Positions 37,446-45,349 of a DNA stretch of 64,000 nucleotides are shown here, piece by piece. The notes below the pieces were generated by a model. The model was not told the origin of the DNA and made no database searches. It saw only the letters and a program-made list of their open reading frames with translations. Source of the stretch: an uncultured Duodenibacillus sp. (GTDB lineage Bacteria; Pseudomonadota; Gammaproteobacteria; Burkholderiales; Burkholderiaceae_F); the NCBI GenBank assembly GCA_944388865.1, contig CALXKM010000002.1:1-64000 (forward strand), read 5' to 3'. Each line of letters opens with the position of its first letter. The first letter of the stretch is position 1. The position numbers and the translations under genes are program-made.

Positions 37446-37526
37446 CTACGCGCGCACCCCATCTCCTTCCGCCAGAGGGCAGAAATAAAAGGAGAAGAAA
37501 TAAAATCGTGCGGACTTGATCAACAT
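37446..37526 (-). CDS. aroG leader peptide (Phe/Tyr-rich, 26 residues)
   Basis: The short frame encodes M L I K S A R, then F Y F F S F Y F, then C P L A E G D G V R A and a TAG stop. Five Phe and two Tyr codons fall in eight successive positions, as expected for a regulatory leader peptide sensing aromatic amino acids. A GAGAG ribosome-binding site lies about 9 nt before the ATG. The frame stops before the terminator stem and spans the first strand of the pause/antiterminator pairing. It is too short for routine gene calling. Confidence 0.75.
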   Translation of the reverse strand: MLIKSARFYFFSFYFCPLAEGDGVRA

Positions 37527-37780
37527 GATGCAAAGCTCTCATTTTTTTCAGACGGGAAGTCGTCCTTGGCAGAAACGATTTCCGGCACCTGCTTTGGGCA
37601 CTCTACAGCTTCTTTGTCCGAAGTGCAAGCTGATGCGCATAGAAAATTCGACTCAGTGTCGCCATTTGCGCAAAGGCAAAGAGATACAATCAAAAACGCT
37701 TTCTTTGCGGTCTTGTTTTTTTATTGGATGAAGCCATCTTGCTTTTGCGTCAATTGTTTTTTGCAGCAGTTTGAATTGCC

Positions 37781-38770
37781 ATGCCTTTGATTAAGTCGGA
37801 TTATGTTGCTCCTAAGTGGCTGCCGGGTGCGCACTTGCAGACGGTCGTGCCGGCAAGACTTTTTCCGCGTCCTGAAGTCTCCTATCGGCGCGAATTGATC
37901 GATATGCCCGATGGCGACTTTATGATCTTTGATTGGGTGCAGCCAGAGCCCGAGGCGCTCACTGCGCCTGTGCTGGTGCACTTTCACGGTTTGGAAGGAG
38001 ACTCGCACAGCCATTATGCAGAAGCGCTGATGAATGCCTGCGCCGAGCGCGGCTGGCGCGGCGTGGTGGCACACTTCAGAGGATGCGGAGGGCTGCCCAA
38101 CCGCCTGCCTCGAGCCTATTTTGCCGGCGACAGCGCTGATTGCGATTGGGTGATGCGCACGGTGCACGAGCGCTATCTCAATGCTCCTATTTACGCGGTG
38201 GGCGTGAGCCTTGGAGGAAACTACATTTCCAAATATTTGGGAGACATGGGAAGCCGCGCTTCGTTCATCACGGCAGCTGTGAGCGTGGGCGCTCCGGTTG
38301 ATCTTGTTGCGGGCAGCGAAGTTATGAGCCGTGGCGCCAATAAGCTTTATTCGGAAATGTTTTTATCTACGCTCAAAGACAAGCTCATTGACAAGGCAAA
38401 GCGATTTCCGGACCTCATCGATCTCAAAGCCGTCATGAAGTGCCGTACGCTTTACGATTTTGATTCGATTTATACTGCCCCGATTCATCACTTCAAAAGC
38501 GCGATGGACTACTGGACGAAGTGTTCGGCAAAGCCCGTTTTGAAAAACGTTCAGGTGCCCCTTTTGCTTCTTAATGCAAAAAATGATCCGTTCATGCCCG
38601 TATGGGCGCTTCCAACGGAAAAAGACGTGAGCTCGTTTGTTTATCTCGAGCAGCCCGAAGAGGGCGGTCATATCGGGTTTCCGCGAGGCAATCCGCCGGG
38701 AGACCTGGGGTGGCTGCCTGAGCGCATCATGAAGTTTTTTTCTGCGTTTGAACCCAAGATTGAGAAGTAG
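37781..38770 (+). CDS. YheT-like alpha/beta hydrolase
   Basis: A 329-residue alpha/beta-hydrolase of the YheT/ABHD1-3 family. Near the start it has PKWLPGAHLQTVVPARLFPR, typical of the family. The oxyanion region is VHFHGLEGDSHSHYAEAL near 66, the nucleophile elbow GVSLGGNYISKYLG near 144 (Ser), the Asp in LLLNAKNDPFMP near 265 and the His in EEGGHIGFPRG near 293. The substrate is unknown, probably an ester or lipid. The 254-nt region before it, back to the aroG leader, shows no further gene. Confidence 0.88.
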   Translation: MPLIKSDYVAPKWLPGAHLQTVVPARLFPRPEVSYRRELIDMPDGDFMIFDWVQPEPEALTAPVLVHFHGLEGDSHSHYAEALMNACAERGWRGVVAHFRGCGGLPNRLPRAYFAGDSADCDWVMRTVHERYLNAPIYAVGVSLGGNYISKYLGDMGSRASFITAAVSVGAPVDLVAGSEVMSRGANKLYSEMFLSTLKDKLIDKAKRFPDLIDLKAVMKCRTLYDFDSIYTAPIHHFKSAMDYWTKCSAKPVLKNVQVPLLLLNAKNDPFMPVWALPTEKDVSSFVYLEQPEEGGHIGFPRGNPPGDLGWLPERIMKFFSAFEPKIEK

Positions 38771-38886
38771 TGATTTGGGAGCTTTCGAAAGCGAAAAAAG
38801 CATGCGGTACAATGCGGGCTTCGAAAAAATTTTCGTTGTAGGCTGCTTCGGTTTGTTTTACCGTCGGCGGTCGGTTGGAGAACAAT

Positions 38887-39468
38887 ATGTCGCATATTGC
38901 TGAGCGCGGACTTATGAACCGCACATGGATCGGCTGGCTCTCGGTCCTGGGATTTATTCTCACCATTCCTTTGAGCAATTGGGTAGTGGTCAATGTGGGT
39001 GTTGTCTGCGACCCGAACGGCCCTTGCCTGATTCCTGTTTGGCCCGGCATTATGTCGCCGTCGGCCGTGCTGGTGGCCGGCTTTGCCCTCGTGTTGAGAG
39101 ACGCCGTGCATCACTTTTTGGGAGCACGCTGGGCACTTTATTCCATTGTGATAGGCGCTGCGCTCTCGGGCTTTTTTTCTGAATCCAGTCTCGTCGCGGC
39201 ATCTGTTTGCGCCTTTCTTTTTTCTGAATTTGCCGACTTTTGCGTCTACGCTCCTTTAAGAGAGCGCCATCAAGCCTTTGCCATTATGATCTCTGGCTTG
39301 ATCGGCTCTGTGGTGGATTCGGCAATTTTCCTTTGGCTTGCCTTTGGTTCTCTGGACTATGTGTTTGGACAGGTTTTGGGCAAGTTCTGGGTGAGCCTCA
39401 TTGCAAGCGCCATTGTTGTTGCTTGGCGCCGCATGCATGCTCTGCAGGCAGTTCGCATTGCGCACTGA
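38887..39468 (+). CDS. VUT family (DUF165) membrane protein, possible queuosine-precursor transporter
   Basis: A 193-residue integral membrane protein with five or six helices. LSVLGFILTIPLSNWVVVNV near 14, SAVLVAGFALVLRDAVHHFL near 57 and SEFADFCVYAPLRER near 116 fit the VUT/DUF165 family, which includes the queuosine precursor transporter YhhQ. Start: ATG at 38887 with GGAG upstream, rather than the TTG 12 nt before. The queA-tgt pair lies 3 kb upstream, so salvage of a 7-deazaguanine precursor is plausible. No preQ1 riboswitch was recognised upstream. Confidence 0.78.
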   Translation: MSHIAERGLMNRTWIGWLSVLGFILTIPLSNWVVVNVGVVCDPNGPCLIPVWPGIMSPSAVLVAGFALVLRDAVHHFLGARWALYSIVIGAALSGFFSESSLVAASVCAFLFSEFADFCVYAPLRERHQAFAIMISGLIGSVVDSAIFLWLAFGSLDYVFGQVLGKFWVSLIASAIVVAWRRMHALQAVRIAH

Positions 39469-39553
39469 CAGCATTGAGCTGCGGGCGCAAGCGTGCGTTA
39501 AGCCGCTTCAGGCACAATAAGCCACTTCGTCGAACATAAAAACTGATCTTTTC

Positions 39554-40546
39554 ATGCCCGCAGCATCAGCATCAAAAACAACCGTCATCATCGTCAATAC
39601 TGGCTCTCCGTCCGCGCCTACCAAAGAAGCCCTTGCACAGTACCTGCTTGAGTTTTTGGGCGACAGGCGCGTGGTGGAATTGTCTCCTTTGATTTGGCAG
39701 CCGATCCTGCGCTGCATCATCATTCCTAGGCGTTCTGAGGCTTCAGCACGGCGCTACAAAACGGTTTGGACAAAAGACGGTTCGCCATTGATGGCAATTT
39801 CTGCCCAAACCGCAGCCGCCATGCAAAAGAAGTTGGGCGAAGATTTTTGCGTCACTTGGGCCATGTGCTACGGCACGCATCGCATTGCGGAAGTTCTTGC
39901 ACAGGTGGGCCAAACGAAGCCGGATCGAATCGTCATTTTGCCGATGTTCGCGCAGTATGCGACGCAGACCACGGAGGCGGTCTACGACGCACTAAATCGC
40001 GCGATCAAAAAAAGTCCAATGGATTGCAAAATTCTGCGCATTCGCTCCTACCACAACCATCCTCTTTATATCGAGGCATTGGCCGCCGGCGTGCGCAGAC
40101 ATTGGGAAAATGCGGGCGCTTTGGGAGCAAAGGGAAAGATTTTGATGAGCTTTCACGGCATCCCGCAGGCTAGCAGCGACAGAGGCGATCCGTACGAGAA
40201 GCAGTGCAAGGAAACGGCAATGCTTCTTGCGCAGAAGTTGGGTTTGAGCGATGAGCAGTATGAGGTTGCTTTTCAGAGCAAATTCGGGAAAGCCAAATGG
40301 CTTGAGCCATCAGCCGTAAATGCCGCGCAGCGCCTAGGCCGCATGGAGCTTGAACGATTGGACGTCATTTGCCCGGGATTTGCTGCGGATTGCCTGGAGA
40401 CGCTCGAAGAAATTGCCTCAGAACTAAAGGGAGTTTACGAAGCTCAAGGAGGCAGAGGCTTCTTTTATATCCCGGCGCTTAATGTTCAAAAAGAGGCTAT
40501 TGATCTATATGCATCGCTTGTGCAAGAGGCTCTTGAATCGGCGTAG
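39554..40546 (+). CDS. hemH: Ferrochelatase
   Basis: A 330-residue enzyme inserting ferrous iron into protoporphyrin IX, the last step of heme synthesis. Motifs: VIIVNTGSPSAPTKEALAQY near 11, VTWAMCYGTHRIAEVLAQV near 98, PMFAQYATQTTEAVYDAL near 134, ILMSFHGIPQASSDRGDPYE near 196 (catalytic His), FQSKFGKAKWLEPSA near 238 and DVICPGFAADCLETLEEI near 274 (catalytic Glu). Its normal partner hemG lies at 51.6 kb. The stop at 40546 directly abuts the RpoH-type promoter of grpE. Confidence 0.95.
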   Translation: MPAASASKTTVIIVNTGSPSAPTKEALAQYLLEFLGDRRVVELSPLIWQPILRCIIIPRRSEASARRYKTVWTKDGSPLMAISAQTAAAMQKKLGEDFCVTWAMCYGTHRIAEVLAQVGQTKPDRIVILPMFAQYATQTTEAVYDALNRAIKKSPMDCKILRIRSYHNHPLYIEALAAGVRRHWENAGALGAKGKILMSFHGIPQASSDRGDPYEKQCKETAMLLAQKLGLSDEQYEVAFQSKFGKAKWLEPSAVNAAQRLGRMELERLDVICPGFAADCLETLEEIASELKGVYEAQGGRGFFYIPALNVQKEAIDLYASLVQEALESA

Positions 40547-40548
40547 GT

Positions 40549-40577
40549 CTTGAAAATGCGGTCATCTGTCCCCATAT
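40549..40577 (+). promoter_or_regulatory. Heat-shock (RpoH, sigma-32) promoter of grpE
   Basis: CTTGAAA (40549-40555) and CCCCATAT (40570-40577) are separated by 14 nt, essentially the sigma-32 consensus. It lies 37 nt before the grpE ATG and immediately after the hemH stop. Confidence 0.85.
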
Positions 40578-40613
40578 TGAGCGATACCTAACCTAATTTG
40601 ATCGGAGTCAGTC

Positions 40614-41213
40614 ATGGCTGAAACGAACGATACTGAAAAAAAAGACCAGGCTTCTGAGCCTTCTGCCGCAGAAGAGCTGAAAAAAGCTGCTCAGGCGGCT
40701 GAAAATGCGCAGGGCGCAGAGGTTCCGCCAGAGGTTGCTCAGAGCAGCCCCGAGCAGGATTTGAACGCTCAGCTTGCTGCCGCTCAGGCAAAGGCAGCCG
40801 AAAATTTCGATCTCTATGTTCGCGCCGTTGCTGAAATGGAAAATGTGCGCCGCCGCTGCGCCGAAGATGTGCAGAAGGCGCAGAAATTCAGCATTGAGAA
40901 GTTTGCTCAGAATCTGCTTCCGGTGGTCGACAGCTTCGAGAAGGCGCTTGAGGCTTGCTCTGACGTGGATGGCCCCATGCGCGAGGGCATTCTTGCCACG
41001 CACCGCCAGTTCATGCATGCGCTTGAAGTAAGCGGCATGACTCTGATAGATCCCAAGGGCGAAAAGTTTGATCCCAATACCCAGCAGGCCATAGCTATGG
41101 TGCCCGCTTCTGAAGGGCAGGCTGCGGGGGATGTGGCGCAAGTCTTTCAGCACGGCTGGAAGATTCACGAGCGCGTGCTGCGCCCGGCCATGGTGAGCGT
41201 GGTGCAAGGCTAA
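40614..41213 (+). CDS. grpE: Nucleotide exchange factor GrpE
   Basis: A 199-residue DnaK co-chaperone that releases ADP. An acidic, Ala/Glu-rich N-terminal third with long-helix character is followed by NFDLYVRAVAEMENVRRRCA near 64, FAQNLLPVVDSFEKALEA near 98, LEVSGMTLIDPKGEKFDPN near 141 and the beta-domain end IHERVLRPAMVSVVQG. First gene of a grpE-dnaK-dnaJ cluster; preceded by an RpoH-type promoter. Confidence 0.95.
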   Translation: MAETNDTEKKDQASEPSAAEELKKAAQAAENAQGAEVPPEVAQSSPEQDLNAQLAAAQAKAAENFDLYVRAVAEMENVRRRCAEDVQKAQKFSIEKFAQNLLPVVDSFEKALEACSDVDGPMREGILATHRQFMHALEVSGMTLIDPKGEKFDPNTQQAIAMVPASEGQAAGDVAQVFQHGWKIHERVLRPAMVSVVQG

Positions 41214-41248
41214 AAAGCCGCAGGCAGAAGCAAAGAAAACTTTTTTCA

Positions 41249-41284
41249 GACGCCCCGTTGAATTTTCACGGGGCGTCCCCATAT
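41249..41284 (+). promoter_or_regulatory. Second RpoH-type promoter, embedded in a hairpin, upstream of dnaK
   Basis: GTTGAAT (41257-41263) and CCCCATAT (41277-41284) are separated by 13 nt, a good sigma-32 match. The -35 lies within a perfect 10-bp inverted repeat (GACGCCCCGT at 41249-41258, ACGGGGCGTC at 41268-41277). A second palindrome CCCC-ATATA-GGGG overlaps the -10. There is no U-run, so this is not a normal terminator. Confidence 0.7.
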
Positions 41285-41422
41285 AGGGGTTATGGACGAC
41301 GGAGCCCCGGGGCAGAGCCCTGATGAATCGGCTTGCGTCAGAGTTGATTTCATTAACGCGATTGATGCGTGCTTGCTCCATTGAGCAAAGTGCGCGAAGT
41401 AAAGATAAAAGGATTGGACAAC

Positions 41423-43363
41423 ATGGCAAAGATCATTGGTATCGACCTTGGCACCACCAACTCGGCTGTGGCCATCATGGAAGGCGACAAGGTTCGTGTG
41501 ATCGAAAACTCCGAAGGCGCTCGCACGACGCCTTCTATCGTTGCCTACATGGACAACGGAGAAATTTTGGTCGGTGCGACCGCCAAGCGTCAGGCCGTCA
41601 CCAACCCGAAGAACACGCTTTTTGCTGTAAAGCGTCTGATCGGCCGTCGCTATGACGATGCCGAAGTGCAAAAGGATATTTCCCGCGCTCCCTTCAAGAT
41701 CGTGCGCGCCGACAATGGCGATGCATGGGTTGAAGTGCTCGAAGGCAAGAAGCTCGCTCCGCAGCAGGTGTCGGCTGAAGTGCTGCGCAAGATGAAAAAG
41801 ACCGCTGAGGACTATCTCGGCGAACCTGTTACGGAAGCCGTGATCACGGTGCCCGCATACTTCAACGACAGCCAGCGCCAGGCGACCAAGGATGCCGGCC
41901 GCATTGCCGGTCTCGAAGTCAAGCGCATCATCAATGAACCGACTGCTGCGGCATTGGCCTTTGGTCTGGACAAGATGGGTGCGGAAGACCGCAAGATCTG
42001 CGTCTATGACTTGGGCGGCGGAACGTTTGATATTTCCGTGATTGATATTGCCAACGTTGACGGCGACAAGCAGTTTGAGGTGCTCTCGACCAACGGAGAT
42101 ACGTTCCTGGGCGGCGAAGACTTCGATCAGCGTCTGGTTGACTACTTGATTACGGAATTCAAGAAGGACAACGGCATTGATCTGGGCAAGGACGTTTTGG
42201 CGCTGCAGCGCTTGAAGGATGCAGCGGAAAAGGCCAAGATTGAACTTTCGAGCCGCCAGGAAACGGAAATCAATCTGCCCTATATTTCGGCAGATCAGAC
42301 CGGTCCGAAGCACATGAACATCACGATCACCCGCGCGAAGTTCGAAAGCATGGTCGAAGACCTTGTGCAGCGCACGATCGAGCCTTGCCGCAAGGCTTTG
42401 AAGGACGCAGGTCTGTCGACGTCCGACATCTCCGACGTGATTCTGGTGGGCGGCCAGAGCCGCATGCCGCGCGTGCAGGAAGTGGTGCGTGAATTCTTCG
42501 GCAAGGATCCGCGCAAGGACATCAACCCTGATGAGGCTGTGGCCATCGGTGCGGCCATTCAGGGGCAGGTGCTCACGGGCGATCGCCACGACGTGCTGCT
42601 GCTTGACGTGACGCCGCTCACGCTAGGCATTGAAACGCTGGGCGGCGTGATGACTGCGATGATCAAGCGCAACACCACGATTCCTACCAAGCATTCGCAG
42701 GTGTTCTCGACGGCCGAAGACAATCAGCCTGCCGTGACCATCAAGGTTTATCAGGGCGAGCACGAGATGGCCGCCTCCAATAAGCTTCTTGGTGAATTCA
42801 ATCTGGAAGGCATCCCGCCGTCTCCGCGCGGACTGCCGCAGATTGAAGTGACCTTTGATATTGACGCCAACGGCATCCTGCACGTGAGCGCCAAGGATAA
42901 GGCCACCGGTAAGGAAAACACGATCACCATCAAGGCAAGCTCCGGCTTGACCGAAGAGGAAATCAAGAACATGGTGGCTGCGGCCGAAGCCAATAAGGCT
43001 GAGGATCACCGCCGCTTTGAGCTCGCTCAGGCCCGCAACCAGGCCGATGCCGCTGTGGCGCAGGTCCAGAAGACCTTAAAGGACTTGGGCGACAAGGTCG
43101 ATGGTGCTGATCGTGCTGCTTGCGAATCGGCCATCAAGGATGTTGAAGCGCAGGTCAAGGGCGAAAACAAGGAAGCCATTGACAAGAGCGTAGAGGCTCT
43201 GATGGCGGCTGCTCAGAAGATCGGCGAGAAGCTCAACCAGGCTGCTGCTCAGCAGCAGGCACAGGCCTCGCAGCAGCAGGGCGCTCAGCAGGCCGGCTCT
43301 GCTTCCTCGGGCAAGCCTGAGGATGATGTGGTCGATGCCGACTACAAGGAAGTCAAGCACTAA
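41423..43363 (+). CDS. dnaK: Chaperone DnaK (Hsp70)
   Basis: A 646-residue Hsp70. The ATPase domain opens with [19 protein letters not shown] near 4; [19 protein letters not shown] near 140, [15 protein letters not shown] near 195 and [20 protein letters not shown] near 338 are conserved. The interdomain linker [19 protein letters not shown] near 391 leads to the peptide-binding domain and a helical lid ending in an Ala/Gln-rich tail and [13 protein letters not shown]. The start at 41423 ([12 protein letters not shown]) is chosen over an in-frame start 54 nt upstream; AGGA lies at suitable distance. Confidence 0.98.
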   Translation: MAKIIGIDLGTTNSAVAIMEGDKVRVIENSEGARTTPSIVAYMDNGEILVGATAKRQAVTNPKNTLFAVKRLIGRRYDDAEVQKDISRAPFKIVRADNGDAWVEVLEGKKLAPQQVSAEVLRKMKKTAEDYLGEPVTEAVITVPAYFNDSQRQATKDAGRIAGLEVKRIINEPTAAALAFGLDKMGAEDRKICVYDLGGGTFDISVIDIANVDGDKQFEVLSTNGDTFLGGEDFDQRLVDYLITEFKKDNGIDLGKDVLALQRLKDAAEKAKIELSSRQETEINLPYISADQTGPKHMNITITRAKFESMVEDLVQRTIEPCRKALKDAGLSTSDISDVILVGGQSRMPRVQEVVREFFGKDPRKDINPDEAVAIGAAIQGQVLTGDRHDVLLLDVTPLTLGIETLGGVMTAMIKRNTTIPTKHSQVFSTAEDNQPAVTIKVYQGEHEMAASNKLLGEFNLEGIPPSPRGLPQIEVTFDIDANGILHVSAKDKATGKENTITIKASSGLTEEEIKNMVAAAEANKAEDHRRFELAQARNQADAAVAQVQKTLKDLGDKVDGADRAACESAIKDVEAQVKGENKEAIDKSVEALMAAAQKIGEKLNQAAAQQQAQASQQQGAQQAGSASSGKPEDDVVDADYKEVKH

Positions 43364-43425
43364 TCGAGAATTGCTGACTGCAGAACCTTCAGGTTCTGCG
43401 GCGGCGCTCGACTGAAGGCATTTAA

Positions 43426-43462
43426 GAAGGTCGAAAAACCGCCAGGGCGTTTTTCGGCCTTC
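43426..43462 (+). other. Strong hairpin in the dnaK-dnaJ intergenic region
   Basis: 14 pairs between 43426-43439 and 43449-43462 (GAAGGTCGAAAAAC with GTTTTTCGGCCTTC, one G-U). A second, 8-bp hairpin (GCAGAACC/GGTTCTGC) lies just upstream. Neither has a following U-run. They probably stabilise or partly attenuate the dnaK-dnaJ transcript, giving less DnaJ than DnaK. Confidence 0.6.
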
Positions 43463-43492
43463 AAACTGTTTGTATTTGAGAGCAACTGACCT

Positions 43493-44635
43493 ATGGCTGA
43501 TCAAGACTATTACGAGGTACTCGGGGTATCGCGCAGTGCCACGGAAGATGAAATCAAAAAGGCTTATCGCCGTTTGGCGATGAAGTACCACCCGGACCGC
43601 AACAACGGCGACAAGAGCGCTGAAGAAAAGTTCAAGCAGGTGGGAGAGGCCTATGCCGTGCTCTCTGATCCTCAAAAGCGTGCGGCCTATGACCGCTACG
43701 GCAAGGCAGGAGTAGATCCAAGTGCGGCAGGAGCCGGCGGTTTTGGAGGTTTCGGCGGCTTCGGTCAGCAGGGCGGCTTTGCGGATTTCGGCGACATTTT
43801 TTCGGAAATTTTTGGCGGCGGTGGTCAGCGCACGCGTCGCGGTCCACAGGTGTTTCGCGGCAACGATGTCAGCTACTCGCTTGAAATTACGCTCGAGCAG
43901 GCTGTCAACGGCGCCAAGACCGATATCCGCGTGCCGGTTTGGGAAGAGTGCAAAAGCTGCCACGGCACGGGCTGCAAGCCGGGAACTTCCAAGAAGCCTT
44001 GTTCGCACTGCGGCGGCAGCGGTACGATCAACATCAACCGCGGCTTCCTGCAGGTGCAGCAGACGTGTCCGTACTGCCATGGCACGGGCGAGGTGATTTC
44101 TGATCCTTGTCCGGATTGTCAGGGCGTGGGCCGCGTGCGCCAAACCAAGACGCTGGAAGTCAATATTCCCGCAGGCATCAATCACGGTCAGCGCATTCGT
44201 ATTCAGGGTAGGGGAGAGCCGGGACTCAACGGCGGCCCCAACGGCGATCTGTATGTGCAGGTGCTCATCAAACCGCACGATATTTTCCAGCGTGACGGCG
44301 ATGATCTGCATGCTGATCTTCCGATTGGCTTTGCAACGGCGGCGCTCGGTGGCGAGGTTGCTGTGCCGACGATGGATACCGAGGCGCGCATCACGATTCC
44401 GGAAGGCACGCAGACGGGCAAGATCTTTAGGCTCAGAGGAAAGGGCGTACCCAATCTGCACACCAAGCAAAAAGGCGACTTGTATGTGCATGTGTTCGTT
44501 GAGACGCCGGTCAACCTCTCGGCTAAGCAAAAGAAGCTTTTGAAGGATTTCGATGCTTCGCTCAAAGAAGGTGGCGACAAGCATTCGCCTCAAAGCACGA
44601 GCTTCATCGACAAGATGAAGAAGTTCTTCTCGTAA
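43493..44635 (+). CDS. dnaJ: Chaperone DnaJ (Hsp40)
   Basis: A 380-residue type I DnaJ. The J-domain ([20 protein letters not shown] with HPD near 33) is followed by a Gly/Phe-rich linker near 75-115. Four CxxCxGxG-type zinc motifs are present: [27 protein letters not shown] and CPDCQGVGR, near 152-205. The C-terminal substrate domains contain [20 protein letters not shown]. It stimulates DnaK ATPase. Gene order grpE-dnaK-dnaJ is intact. Confidence 0.97.
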   Translation: MADQDYYEVLGVSRSATEDEIKKAYRRLAMKYHPDRNNGDKSAEEKFKQVGEAYAVLSDPQKRAAYDRYGKAGVDPSAAGAGGFGGFGGFGQQGGFADFGDIFSEIFGGGGQRTRRGPQVFRGNDVSYSLEITLEQAVNGAKTDIRVPVWEECKSCHGTGCKPGTSKKPCSHCGGSGTININRGFLQVQQTCPYCHGTGEVISDPCPDCQGVGRVRQTKTLEVNIPAGINHGQRIRIQGRGEPGLNGGPNGDLYVQVLIKPHDIFQRDGDDLHADLPIGFATAALGGEVAVPTMDTEARITIPEGTQTGKIFRLRGKGVPNLHTKQKGDLYVHVFVETPVNLSAKQKKLLKDFDASLKEGGDKHSPQSTSFIDKMKKFFS

Positions 44636-44660
44636 AATTAGGCTACAACGAGTCTGACGG

Positions 44661-44686
44661 TGCAATCCTTTCCCAAAAGGATTGCA
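44661..44686 (+). terminator. Hairpin after dnaJ, probable terminator
   Basis: A perfect 11-bp stem (TGCAATCCTTT/AAAGGATTGCA) with a CCCA loop. A T-run (44696-44701) follows only after about 9 nt, so it may instead be an operator or mRNA-stabilising stem in front of the rubrerythrin gene. Confidence 0.5.
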
Positions 44687-44730
44687 ATGCAGGACTTTTT
44701 TAAACAAGATCATCAGTCAGGAGAATACCG

Positions 44731-45270
44731 ATGACGACTAAATTTGCAGGTACGCAAACCGAAAAGAACCTTTGGGCGGCCTTTGCAGGCGAATCCCAGG
44801 CGCGCAACAAGTATTCCTATTTCGCAGGCGTTGCCCGCAAGGAAGGCTTTGAGCAGATCGCTGAGATCTTTGAAGAAACTGCTTCAAATGAACGTCAGCA
44901 CGCCAAGATCTGGTTCAAGCACCTCGCAGGCATCGGCAATACGGCAGAAAACCTCAAGGCTGCTGCTGCTGGTGAAAATTATGAATGGACCGACATGTAC
45001 GAAGAGTTTGCAAAGACTGCTGAAGCCGAAGGCTTCGCAGATCTGGCAGAACAGTTCCGTGCTGTCGGCGCTATTGAGAAGGCTCACGAAGAACGCTTCC
45101 TGAAGCTTTTGAAGAATGTTGAAATGCAGCAGGTCTTCGCCAAGAGCGAAGTTGTGATGTGGCAGTGCCGCGAATGCGGTCACCTGTGCATGGGCAAGAC
45201 TGCTCCGGAGATCTGCCCGGTGTGCGCGCACCCGCAGTCCTTCCAGCAGGTTCGTGCTGAAAACTACTAA
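44731..45270 (+). CDS. Rubrerythrin
   Basis: A 179-residue non-heme di-iron peroxidase. A ferritin-like four-helix domain ([20 protein letters not shown] near 14, [13 protein letters not shown] near 50, [14 protein letters not shown] near 111) supplies Glu/His iron ligands. A C-terminal rubredoxin-like domain ([28 protein letters not shown]) carries four Cys for one iron. It reduces hydrogen peroxide in anaerobes and microaerophiles. Its start region (44717-44734) is identical over 18 nt to that of sodB. It ends 38 nt before a terminator into which a group II intron has inserted. Confidence 0.95.
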   Translation: MTTKFAGTQTEKNLWAAFAGESQARNKYSYFAGVARKEGFEQIAEIFEETASNERQHAKIWFKHLAGIGNTAENLKAAAAGENYEWTDMYEEFAKTAEAEGFADLAEQFRAVGAIEKAHEERFLKLLKNVEMQQVFAKSEVVMWQCRECGHLCMGKTAPEICPVCAHPQSFQQVRAENY

Positions 45271-45308
45271 TCAACTGTGAGCAGCCTGAGCGTTGCTGTT
45301 GATTTGAG

Positions 45309-45349
45309 ATGCCCTGTCAAGACACAAGATTTCTGACAGGGCATTTTTC
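45309..45349 (+). terminator. Rubrerythrin terminator and intron insertion site
   Basis: A perfect 11-bp stem (ATGCCCTGTCA at 45309-45319, TGACAGGGCAT at 45334-45344) is followed by TTTTTC. The group II intron starts immediately after the T-run at about 45350. Confidence 0.88.

Noticed and set aside
37327..37542. 71-codon frame over the aroG leader
   Set aside because: It runs through the attenuator stem and its Leu-rich peptide makes no regulatory sense. The 26-codon Phe/Tyr frame in another register explains the region better.
38815..38886. preQ1 riboswitch before the VUT gene
   Set aside because: Only a short CGAAAA/TTTTCG hairpin is present; the compact preQ1-I or preQ1-II sequence patterns are absent.
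41246..42589. 447-codon minus-strand frame opposite dnaK
   Set aside because: Same reason: antisense to a conserved gene and without recognisable protein features.
43076..44713. 545-codon minus-strand frame opposite dnaK and dnaJ
   Set aside because: Shadow of two well-supported chaperone genes; no domain was recognised and no promoter or ribosome-binding site is evident.
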